This document shows positions 1-5,385 of a DNA stretch of 12,203 nt, piece by piece; position 1 is the stretch's first letter, and each line of letters opens with the position of its first letter. The position numbers and the translations under genes were made by a program. Under the pieces are notes generated by a model. That model did no database searches, was not told the origin of the DNA, and saw nothing but the letters and a program-made list of their open reading frames with translations. Source of the stretch: Anaerotignum sp. (GTDB lineage Bacteria; Bacillota; Clostridia; Lachnospirales; Anaerotignaceae); assembly GCA_017560955.1 (NCBI GenBank), contig JAFZDV010000240.1:1-12203 (forward strand), given 5' to 3'.

Positions 1-555
1 CAGACAAAAAACCATCAGGGCGTAATTGCACTGGTTTCTGCTCATGATTATGTGGAAGTAGAAGATATTCTGAATATCGCAAGAGCAAAGGATGAAGATC
101 CTTTCATCATTCTGCTGGATGGTATCACTGACCCCCATAACCTGGGTGCGATCCTGAGAACTGCAGAATGTGCAGGTGCTCATGGTGTTATCATTCCCAA
201 ACGCCGTTCTGTTGGTCTGAACGCAACAGTAGGCAAAACTTCTGCAGGTGCCATTGAATATATGCCTGTAGCAAGAGTAACAAACATTGTGAAAACAATG
301 GAAATGCTGAAAAAAGAAGGTCTGTGGTTTGCCTGTGCAGATATGGGCGAAAACGACCATTTTGATACAAACATGAAGGGCCCTATCGGCCTTGTTATTG
401 GCAGCGAAGGTGATGGTGTGAGCCGTCTGGTAAAGGAAAACTGTGATTTTACAGCATCCATTCCCATGTATGGCAAAATTTCTTCCCTGAATGCTTCCGT
501 AGCGGCGGCACTGCTGATGTACGAAGTAGTCCGCCAGAGAAACTACATGAAATGA
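1..555 (+). CDS. rlmB: 23S rRNA 2'-O-ribose methyltransferase RlmB (SpoU/TrmH family), 5'-truncated
   Basis: The reading frame is open from base 1, so the gene starts before the window; 184 residues and the stop TGA (553-555) are visible. A GTG at 52 lies inside the gene and is not the start, because residues before it (including HQGVIA) are typical of the family. All three SPOUT/SpoU motifs are present: motif 1 as DGITDPHNLGAILRTA (about visible residues 40-55), motif 2 as LVIGSEGDGVS (about 131-141) and motif 3 as SLNASVAAALLMYE (about 161-174). These form the knotted SAM-binding fold and the dimer active site. Family members methylate the ribose of a guanosine in 23S rRNA (G2251 in E. coli) in the cytoplasm. 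The following rae1 and sigH genes match the Firmicutes order, which favours RlmB over TrmH or other SpoU paralogues. The missing N-terminus would carry the substrate-binding domain. Confidence 0.92.
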   Translation, partial: QTKNHQGVIALVSAHDYVEVEDILNIARAKDEDPFIILLDGITDPHNLGAILRTAECAGAHGVIIPKRRSVGLNATVGKTSAGAIEYMPVARVTNIVKTMEMLKKEGLWFACADMGENDHFDTNMKGPIGLVIGSEGDGVSRLVKENCDFTASIPMYGKISSLNASVAAALLMYEVVRQRNYMK

Positions 556-699
556 TTTTCTTGAGGGCGTTGCCCTCAAACTCCCACGAGGGGATAATCC
601 CCTCGACCCTATACCGCAGAAACATGTACATGTTTCTGCAAATGGGGGTTCTAGGGGAATCATTCCCCTAGCAGGGTTTGGGACGGAGTCCCAAGAAAA
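556..699. repeat. Multi-hairpin inverted-repeat element between rlmB and rae1
   Basis: This 144-bp stretch starts right after the rlmB stop codon and ends five bases before the rae1 Shine-Dalgarno. Its outer ends are 8-bp inverted repeats, TTTTCTTG (556-563) and CAAGAAAA (692-699). Inside are five consecutive hairpins: 561-579 (8-bp arms, GTT loop), 587-605 (8-bp arms, TAA loop), 616-639 (a perfect 24-bp palindrome with arm GCAGAAACATGT), 651-671 (10-bp arms around one C) and 678-694 (7-bp arms, GGA loop). Shorter segments such as CTCCC/CAGGG and GACCC/GGGTT could pair across to give a branched overall fold. There is no T-tract after any arm, so it is not an ordinary terminator. I infer a small dispersed repeat or MITE-like element, or a structured operon RNA. 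No open reading frame is evident in it. The structure is directly visible; the function is unknown. Confidence 0.75.
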
Positions 700-716
700 A
701 GAAAGGAGGGACAACA

Positions 717-1235
717 TTGGCGAAGGAGTTTTTGCTGGTGGATGGCTATAACATCATCCATGCATGGGACGAACTGAAAGAACTGGTAGAGGATGTCAGT
801 CTGGAAAGTGCAAGACAGAAGCTGATGGATGTCCTTTCCAACTATAAAGGCACCAGTAAGGCGACCATTATCCTTGTGTTCGATGGTTATCTGGTAAAGG
901 GTAACATCGGCACGGTATATGAATACAATAATATATATGTGGTCTATACCAAAGAGGCGGAAACTGCCGACCATTATATCGAACGAGTGGTGACCTCTCT
1001 GCCCAAGCACTATAAAGTGCGAGTAGCTACAGGCGATGGTCTGGAACAGCTCATCATTTCCGGACAGGGTGCCATCAGAATGACCGCAAGGGAACTCTGG
1101 AACGAAGTGCAGGCTGTGGAAACAGAACTGCGCGAAAAATTCATCGAAAACAGACCGCCGAAAAATAATATTCTGGCGGACCATCTGGATGAGGAAGCGC
1201 TGGCTTGGTTTGAAGCCCTGCGCAGACAGAAATAA
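717..1235 (+). CDS. rae1: NYN/PIN-like ribosome-associated endoribonuclease Rae1 (YacP family)
   Basis: The product is 172 residues. I place the start at TTG 717, because AGGAGGG (704-710) lies 6 nt upstream and the resulting N-terminus (AKEFLLVDGYNIIHAW) is the conserved beginning of YacP proteins; an upstream in-frame TTG at 678 falls inside the repeat element and has no ribosome binding site. The NYN nuclease fold shows the early acidic motif LVDGYN (about residues 6-11), VFDGY mid-protein and VATGDGLEQ (about 114-122), whose aspartates should bind the catalytic metal. In B. subtilis Rae1 enters the ribosomal A site and cleaves particular mRNAs during translation. The position between rlmB and sigH matches the B. 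subtilis locus. It is probably co-transcribed with both, with 22 nt before sigH. The structured repeat just ahead could affect its expression, but that is inference. Confidence 0.88.
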   Translation: MAKEFLLVDGYNIIHAWDELKELVEDVSLESARQKLMDVLSNYKGTSKATIILVFDGYLVKGNIGTVYEYNNIYVVYTKEAETADHYIERVVTSLPKHYKVRVATGDGLEQLIISGQGAIRMTARELWNEVQAVETELREKFIENRPPKNNILADHLDEEALAWFEALRRQK

Positions 1236-1257
1236 AAGCAACGGAGATTAAAGCAGA

Positions 1258-1908
1258 ATGACAAAAGAACAGACATATAAAATTGCAAAAGACGAAGAAC
1301 TGGTGCTGATGGCGCAGAATGGCGATGATGCAGCCCAGGAATATCTGCTGGACAAATATAAATCTCTGGTGCGTGCCAAATCCAGAGCATACTTCCTCAT
1401 TGGTGCAGACAGTGAAGATATCATTCAGGAAGGTATGATTGGCCTGTATAAGGCGGTGCGTGATTATAACGAGGAGAAAAATGCCTCCTTCCGCAGCTTT
1501 GCGGAATTGTGCGTGAATCGTCAGATGATCACAGCCATCAAGGCGGCTACCCGTCAGAAACATCAGCCTCTGAATTCTTATGTTTCCCTGAATAAACCTG
1601 TTTATGAGGAAGAATCTGAGCAGACTTACATGGATTTCCTGCAGAGTGACAGCAGTGCCCTGCTGAACCCTGAAACGCTGTTGATCGGTCAGGAGAATAA
1701 GCATTTTCTGGAAGACCAGATGGTGAAAAATCTGAGCAGTTTTGAAACAAGGGTGCTTGTACTGTATTTACAGGGCAGAAGTTATTTTGAAATTGCCCAT
1801 GTGCTGGATAAACCTGAAAAATCCATCGATAATGCCCTGCAGCGCGTGAAGAAAAAGCTGGAAAAGTTCCTGGAAGAAAAAAATCTTGACGGCGTGGAAG
1901 GTGTATGA
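1258..1908 (+). CDS. sigH: RNA polymerase sigma factor SigH (sigma-70 family)
   Basis: This 216-residue protein has the two sigma domains of the SigH/Spo0H group. Region 2 spans about residues 26-105, including the core-binding segment DSEDIIQEGMIGLYKAVRDY (51-70) and the -10 recognition part RQMITAIKAATRQKH (88-102). Region 4 spans about 155-205, with a helix-turn-helix around FEIAHVLDKPEKSIDNALQRVKKKL. The two are joined by an acidic linker. Length and order fit SigH rather than an ECF sigma. The ATG at 1258 is preceded by a GGAG about 10 nt upstream. In Bacillus and Clostridia SigH directs early stationary-phase and sporulation-initiation genes. Location downstream of rae1 supports the call. 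The role in this organism, including whether it sporulates, cannot be read from the window. Confidence 0.93.
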   Translation: MTKEQTYKIAKDEELVLMAQNGDDAAQEYLLDKYKSLVRAKSRAYFLIGADSEDIIQEGMIGLYKAVRDYNEEKNASFRSFAELCVNRQMITAIKAATRQKHQPLNSYVSLNKPVYEEESEQTYMDFLQSDSSALLNPETLLIGQENKHFLEDQMVKNLSSFETRVLVLYLQGRSYFEIAHVLDKPEKSIDNALQRVKKKLEKFLEEKNLDGVEGV

Positions 1909-1914
1909 TAACAT
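1886..1914 (+). promoter_or_regulatory. Possible promoter for the tRNA-Thr gene, inside the sigH 3' end
   Basis: TTGACG (1886-1891) and TAACAT (1909-1914) are separated by 17 bp and would start transcription near 1921, about 20 nt before the tRNA. The -35 matches consensus at 5 of 6 positions and the -10 at 4 of 6. The -35 lies within the last codons of sigH. The tRNA could equally be read through from the sigH operon, so this call is tentative. Confidence 0.4.
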
Positions 1915-1941
1915 AAATAGGCTGATGAGAAATCAGTTTAT

Positions 1942-2014
1942 GCTGCTATGGCTCAGTCGGTAGAGCGTTACCTTGGTAAGGTAGAGGTCACGGGTTCGAG
2001 TCCCGTTAGCAGCT
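1942..2014 (+). tRNA. tRNA-Thr, anticodon GGT
   Basis: A full 73-nt cloverleaf can be folded by eye. The acceptor stem is GCTGCTA (1942-1948) with TAGCAGC (2007-2013). The D stem is GCTC/GAGC with loop AGTCGGTA. The anticodon stem is 1968-1972/1980-1984 with loop TTGGTAA, and the anticodon GGT is at 1975-1977. The T stem is ACGGG/CCCGT with loop TTCGAGT. The discriminator base is T (2014). The next bases are TTG, so CCA is not encoded and must be added after transcription. It decodes ACC and ACU threonine codons. It stands alone, followed at once by an intrinsic terminator. Confidence 0.97.
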
Positions 2015-2016
2015 TT

Positions 2017-2045
2017 GGCGTTCCGATTTTCGGAACGCCTTTTTT
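2017..2045 (+). terminator. Intrinsic terminator after tRNA-Thr
   Basis: A perfect 9-bp stem GGCGTTCCG/CGGAACGCC (2017-2025 with 2031-2039) closes a 5-nt ATTTT loop and is followed by six T residues (2040-2045). It begins three bases past the tRNA and would also stop read-through from the rlmB-rae1-sigH transcript, insulating the aro operon downstream. Confidence 0.93.
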
Positions 2046-2099
2046 GTTTCTGGCAGAGGGTGATCTGTACGCCATGGAAAATATTTTTGTCCGTAAGGG

Positions 2100-2131
2100 T
2101 TTACTTTCCTGTCCCATTGTGCTAGTATGAT
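2100..2131 (+). promoter_or_regulatory. Probable promoter of the aromatic operon leader
   Basis: TTTACT (2100-2105), a 17-bp spacer and TAGTAT (2123-2128) form a recognisable sigma-A-type promoter. The -10 is preceded by TGC, an extended -10 feature. A second, overlapping -10 candidate, TATGAT (2126-2131), is closer to consensus but has poorer -35 spacing. Either would start transcription near 2135-2139, just upstream of the leader-peptide ribosome binding site. The 54 bases between the tRNA terminator and this promoter show nothing else that I can identify. Confidence 0.55.
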
Positions 2132-2175
2132 AAAAACCGAAAGAATGTGGAAGCGAAAGAAAGAGGCTGCAAACA

Positions 2176-2244
2176 ATGAAAATGAATCATGTTTTTGCAT
2201 ACGAATATTTCTATTCCTACCGTGTTTTCAGAGATTCAATGTGA
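2176..2244 (+). CDS. Aromatic leader peptide (Tyr/Phe-rich, attenuation)
   Basis: A 22-codon open frame starts at ATG 2176, with AGAGG (2162-2166) 9 nt upstream, and ends at TGA 2242-2244. Residues 7-18 read FAYEYFYSYRVF: seven of 22 residues are aromatic (four Tyr, three Phe), with five in the seven-codon run 9-15, and there is no Trp. Codons used are TAC/TAT for Tyr and TTT/TTC for Phe. The peptide lies between a promoter and an intrinsic terminator directly upstream of the Phe/Tyr biosynthetic operon, as in the E. coli pheL leader. Its stop codon is the first part of the antiterminator helix, so a terminating ribosome would cover that helix. The peptide itself is unlikely to have another function. 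I infer that ribosome stalling at these codons reports scarce Tyr-tRNA or Phe-tRNA. Confidence 0.85.
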   Translation: MKMNHVFAYEYFYSYRVFRDSM

Positions 2245-2321
2245 ATTTTACTGTGAGAAAAGACGGCTTGTTTTCGTGTTTTTTCTTAAGGAAGGCAGAT
2301 AGGCTTCGCAGTGAAATTCGC
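2241..2321 (+). promoter_or_regulatory. Antiterminator helix of the aro operon attenuator
   Basis: Bases 2241-2257 (GTGAATTTTACTGTGAG) can pair without interruption to 2305-2321 (TTCGCAGTGAAATTCGC). That is 17 pairs: 13 Watson-Crick and four G-U (2242/2320, 2249/2313, 2254/2308, 2257/2305). The 3' side takes up seven of the nine bases of the terminator's 5' arm, all of its loop and the first base of its 3' arm, so the two folds exclude each other. The 5' side starts at the leader-peptide stop codon, where a finishing ribosome would mask it. A ribosome held at the Tyr/Phe codons 2200-2220 would leave it free. A further small hairpin (2257-2265 with 2275-2283, one mismatch) can form inside the helix. 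Confidence 0.82.
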
Positions 2322-2335
2322 TGCGAAGCTTTTTT
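2303..2335 (+). terminator. Attenuator (intrinsic terminator) of the aro operon
   Basis: GCTTCGCAG (2303-2311) pairs perfectly with CTGCGAAGC (2321-2329). The stem can extend inward by T-G, G-C and A-T pairs to an AAT triloop. Six T residues follow (2330-2335). It lies between the leader peptide and aroF with no other gene before it, so it can only act on transcription entering the aro operon. Its 5' arm and loop are the target of the antiterminator pairing. Confidence 0.93.
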
Positions 2336-2402
2336 ATTTGCATATGAAAATGAGGATAAAGAAAAATTTTGATAGAGAAAAGGAATGAAGGAGGATATGA
2401 GT

Positions 2403-3419
2403 ATGGTAGTTGTACTGAAACCTGATACAAAAGCAGAACAGATCGAAAATTTGAAAGCATGGCTGAAAAGCCTTGGCATTACAACACATATTTCTCAGGG
2501 CGTGAACCATACCATCATTGGTCTGGTAGGGGATACATCCGTGGTAGATATGGATCTGATCCGTGCACTGGATATCGTTGAAAATGTACAGCGTATTCAG
2601 GAGCCCTTCAAAAATGCAAACCGCAAATTCCATCATGATGACCTTGTTGTGGATGTTGCAGGTGTGAAAATCGGCGGCGGCAATTTCCAGATTATTGCAG
2701 GCCCCTGTTCCGTAGAAAGTGAAGAACAGGTATGTGAAATTGCCCAGAGAGTAAAAGCGGCTGGTGCAGGTATGCTGCGCGGCGGTGCGTTCAAACCCAG
2801 AACTTCTCCTTACGCTTTTCAGGGTCTGAAAGGTGATGGTCTGAAACTGCTGATGGATGCAAAAGAACAGACAGGTCTGCCTATCGTTTCTGAAATCATG
2901 AATGCGGTGCATATCCCCATGTTTGAAGAAGCCGTTGATCTGATTCAGGTTGGTGCGAGAAATATGCAGAACTTTGAACTGCTGAAGGAACTGGGTAAAA
3001 TCAGAAAACCTATCCTGCTGAAAAGAGGTCTGGCGAATACTATTGATGAAATGCTGATGAGTGCAGAATACATCATGGCAGGCGGCAATGAAAATGTCAT
3101 CCTGTGTGAAAGAGGCATCCGTACATTCGAAACAAGAACAAGAAATACACTGGATCTGAGTGCGATTCCTGTACTGAAAAAACTGACACATCTGCCTATC
3201 GTGATCGATCCCAGCCATGCAATGGGTTACTCCCATCTGGTAAAACCTATGGCAATGGCGGCGACGGTAGCAGGTGCCGATGGCCTGATGATCGAAGTGC
3301 ACAATAACCCTGCAAAGGCGCTGTGTGACGGCCCTCAGTCTTTGACTCCTGATCAGTTTGACGAACTGGCAAAACAGGTACTCCAGCTGAGACCTTTTGC
3401 CTGCAAATATGAATACTAA
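2403..3419 (+). CDS. aroF: 3-deoxy-7-phosphoheptulonate (DAHP) synthase, type I-beta with N-terminal regulatory domain
   Basis: This enzyme joins phosphoenolpyruvate and erythrose-4-phosphate, the committed step of aromatic synthesis. I choose ATG 2403, because AAGGAGG (2388-2394) is 8 nt upstream and the N-terminus MVVVLKPDT matches family starts. ATGs at 2385 and 2397 overlap or crowd that site. The 338-residue product has an N-terminal ferredoxin-like domain (about 1-70), as in Thermotoga DAHP synthase, followed by the TIM barrel. Visible active-site elements are AGPCS (99-103, metal ligand Cys102), KPRTSP (131-136), GARN (184-187), LKRG (206-209), CERG (235-238), DPSH (269-272, His272), EVH (Glu298) and CDG (Asp309). 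In known members the N-terminal domain mediates feedback inhibition by Tyr/Phe, which would complement the attenuator. First gene of the operon, with tyrA 28 nt downstream. Confidence 0.96.
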   Translation: MVVVLKPDTKAEQIENLKAWLKSLGITTHISQGVNHTIIGLVGDTSVVDMDLIRALDIVENVQRIQEPFKNANRKFHHDDLVVDVAGVKIGGGNFQIIAGPCSVESEEQVCEIAQRVKAAGAGMLRGGAFKPRTSPYAFQGLKGDGLKLLMDAKEQTGLPIVSEIMNAVHIPMFEEAVDLIQVGARNMQNFELLKELGKIRKPILLKRGLANTIDEMLMSAEYIMAGGNENVILCERGIRTFETRTRNTLDLSAIPVLKKLTHLPIVIDPSHAMGYSHLVKPMAMAATVAGADGLMIEVHNNPAKALCDGPQSLTPDQFDELAKQVLQLRPFACKYEY

Positions 3420-3447
3420 TTAACCTTGAGATAAGAAGGTGACAGAT

Positions 3448-4296
3448 ATGAAAGTTGGCGTAGTAGGTCTGGGGCTCATTGGCGGCTCTATGGCAAAAGC
3501 AGTAAAAAAGAAAACAGACCATGAAGTCATTGGTTGGGATGCATCTGAAACCATCCGTTACAGTGCGATCCTGATGGAGGCTGTGCATGGTTTTATGGAT
3601 AATGGCAATCCCAAGGATTGTGATATCGTGATTATTGGTTTATATCCTCAGCTGACAGTGGATTATATCAAAGAACACGCAAAGGATTTCAAAAAAGGTG
3701 CAGTTGTAGTAGATGTGGCTGGTGTAAAAAGACTGGTCTGCAGACAGGTGCAGGATATTGCGGCGGAACATGGCTTCCAGTTTGTTGGCGCTCATCCTAT
3801 GGCTGGTGTGGAACGCTCCGGTTTCACTTATTCCACAGCGGATATGTTCAATAATGCGACCCTCATCGTAACACCTTACACAGGTACAGACATCGGCATG
3901 ATGAACGCCCTGAGTATGTTTTTCAAAAAACTGGGGTTTGCCAGACTGCAGGTAGCAACAGATGCAGAACATGACCAGATGATCGCGTACACATCTCAGC
4001 TGGCTCATGTGGTTTCCAGTGCATATATCAAGAGCGAACTGTCTCCCAATTTCAAAGGTTTTTCTGCAGGCAGTTTCCATGATATGACCCGTGTGGCAAA
4101 ACTGAATGAAAATATGTGGACAGAACTGTTTCTGGCAAATGGGGACTATCTGGCGGATGAAGTGGATGCCCTTTGTGAACGCATGCAGGCATATAGCCGT
4201 GCCATCCGTGCAAAGGATGCGGAAACACTGAAAAAACTGCTGAAAGACGGGAAGGAACGCCGTCTGGCAGTAGATGATATCAAAGAATTTGACTAA
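3448..4296 (+). CDS. tyrA: Prephenate dehydrogenase
   Basis: It oxidatively decarboxylates prephenate to 4-hydroxyphenylpyruvate with NAD(P)+, the Tyr branch. ATG 3448 is preferred, since AGAAGG (3434-3439) lies 8 nt upstream; an in-frame GTG at 3439 overlaps that site. The protein is 282 residues. The Rossmann motif GLGLIGGS is at 7-14, with VGWD-like strand end IGWD at 28-31. HPMAGVERSGF (116-126) and SQLAHV (183-188, likely catalytic His187) are the signature active-site segments. The C-terminal dimerisation helices fill the rest. There is no ACT domain and no fused chorismate mutase, so this is the short monofunctional form, and allosteric Tyr control of this enzyme is less likely than in ACT-bearing TyrA proteins. 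It is followed after 12 nt by aroB. Confidence 0.95.
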   Translation: MKVGVVGLGLIGGSMAKAVKKKTDHEVIGWDASETIRYSAILMEAVHGFMDNGNPKDCDIVIIGLYPQLTVDYIKEHAKDFKKGAVVVDVAGVKRLVCRQVQDIAAEHGFQFVGAHPMAGVERSGFTYSTADMFNNATLIVTPYTGTDIGMMNALSMFFKKLGFARLQVATDAEHDQMIAYTSQLAHVVSSAYIKSELSPNFKGFSAGSFHDMTRVAKLNENMWTELFLANGDYLADEVDALCERMQAYSRAIRAKDAETLKKLLKDGKERRLAVDDIKEFD

Positions 4297-4308
4297 GGTC
4301 GTGAAAAT

Positions 4309-5373
4309 ATGAAAAATGGTAGAAAAGTTGTGGTGAAAGCATCTACGGAATATGCCATCCTGATTGGCAGGGGCATTCTGGGAAGTCTGGGGGAAGAAGT
4401 GAAAAAACGCATCCAGCCCTGTAAGGCGGCCATCATCACAGACACAACAGTAGAAAGATTATATGCGGCACAGGCGGAAAAATCTCTGCAGGATGCAGGA
4501 TTTACCACATGCCGCTTTGTTTACCCTGCAGGGGAACAGTCCAAACATATTGGCACATTGAGCGATATGCTGGAATTCCTTGCAGAGGAAGAAGTGACAA
4601 GGCAGGACATCATCATTGCTCTAGGAGGCGGTGTCTGCGGTGATATGGCAGGTTTTGCGGCGGCGGTATATCAGCGTGGTATTCGTTTCGTGCAGGTTCC
4701 AACCACATTTCTTGCGGCGGTGGATTCTTCCGTAGGCGGCAAAACAGCCATCGACCTGAAGGCAGGCAAAAACATGGCAGGTGCTTTCTATCAGCCCCAT
4801 CTGGTGCTGTGCGATGTGGATACACTGGGTACTTTGCCTGAAGAAGTATTTGCAGACGGCATCGCGGAAACCCTGAAATATGGTATCATCGGAGACGGAG
4901 AACTGTTTGAAAAAACAGCAAAAGGTGATTTCAGAAACGAACTGGAAGAAATCATCGAAACCTGCGTGAAAATGAAACGGGATATCGTTATGGAAGACGA
5001 ATTTGATACTGGTGTGCGTCAATTATTGAATCTGGGACATACATTAGGCCATGCCATTGAAAAGAAAAGTGGGTTTGCTATTTCCCATGGCCATGCCGTT
5101 GCCATCGGGATGCACCTGATTGCAAAAGTGGCGGAAGAAAAAGGAATGGCGGAGGAAGGTCTTTCTGAGAAAATCAGAAGGGCATTGGAAAATAACCATC
5201 TGCCTGTTTCTATTGATTATACGGCGGAAGAAATCACAGAAGGTGTGTTAAAAGATAAAAAACGTCGGGGCGGAGAAATCAGTTTTGTGTTCCCGACAAA
5301 AATCGGTCATTGTGAAATCGTGAAGATCCCTGTTGCGGAAGTGACAGAATTAGTCAGAAAAGCATTACAGTAA
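4309..5373 (+). CDS. aroB: 3-dehydroquinate synthase
   Basis: This is the second step of the shikimate pathway: DAHP to 3-dehydroquinate, using NAD+ and a divalent metal. The 354 residues are normal for the family. Motifs in order: NAD-binding PAGEQSKH (73-80), GGGVCGDMAGFAAAVYQRGI (106-125), PTTFLAAVDSSVGGKTAID (131-149), the metal ligand Glu187 in DGIAETLKYG, and the other ligands His244 (NLGHTLGHAIE) and His260 (SHGHAVAIGM). The start ATG 4309 follows the tyrA stop by 12 nt. Its ribosome binding site is weak (AAGG overlapping the tyrA stop codon), so translation may be coupled to tyrA. All expected catalytic residues are present and I see no frame break. Confidence 0.96.
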   Translation: MKNGRKVVVKASTEYAILIGRGILGSLGEEVKKRIQPCKAAIITDTTVERLYAAQAEKSLQDAGFTTCRFVYPAGEQSKHIGTLSDMLEFLAEEEVTRQDIIIALGGGVCGDMAGFAAAVYQRGIRFVQVPTTFLAAVDSSVGGKTAIDLKAGKNMAGAFYQPHLVLCDVDTLGTLPEEVFADGIAETLKYGIIGDGELFEKTAKGDFRNELEEIIETCVKMKRDIVMEDEFDTGVRQLLNLGHTLGHAIEKKSGFAISHGHAVAIGMHLIAKVAEEKGMAEEGLSEKIRRALENNHLPVSIDYTAEEITEGVLKDKKRRGGEISFVFPTKIGHCEIVKIPVAEVTELVRKALQ

Positions 5374-5385
5374 AGAGGTATGATT

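Noticed and set aside
678..716. Upstream in-frame TTG start for rae1
   Set aside because: It would add Lys-rich residues encoded by the last hairpin of the repeat element and lacks a ribosome binding site, while TTG 717 has AGGAGGG at ideal spacing.
1922..1936. Small hairpin CTGAT/ATCAG after sigH as a terminator
   Set aside because: The stem is only 5 bp, AT-rich and lacks a proper T-tract; the strong terminator after the tRNA serves this end.
1948..2130. 60-codon open frame beginning inside the tRNA
   Set aside because: It is the translated tRNA-Thr and its terminator, not a protein gene.
2127..2372. 81-codon open frame across the aro leader
   Set aside because: It runs through the leader peptide in another frame, across the terminator stem, with no good ribosome binding site and no recognisable protein pattern.
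2046..2402. T-box riboswitch upstream of aroF
   Set aside because: This is the common control of amino acid operons in Firmicutes, but I find no T-box core sequence (AGGGTGGNACCGCG-like) before the terminator. The Tyr/Phe peptide and alternative pairing explain the region better.
2334..3302. Long minus-strand open frame (322 codons) opposite aroF
   Set aside because: It is antisense to a clear DAHP synthase, and its Cys/His/Phe-rich composition is typical of a shadow of a coding strand.
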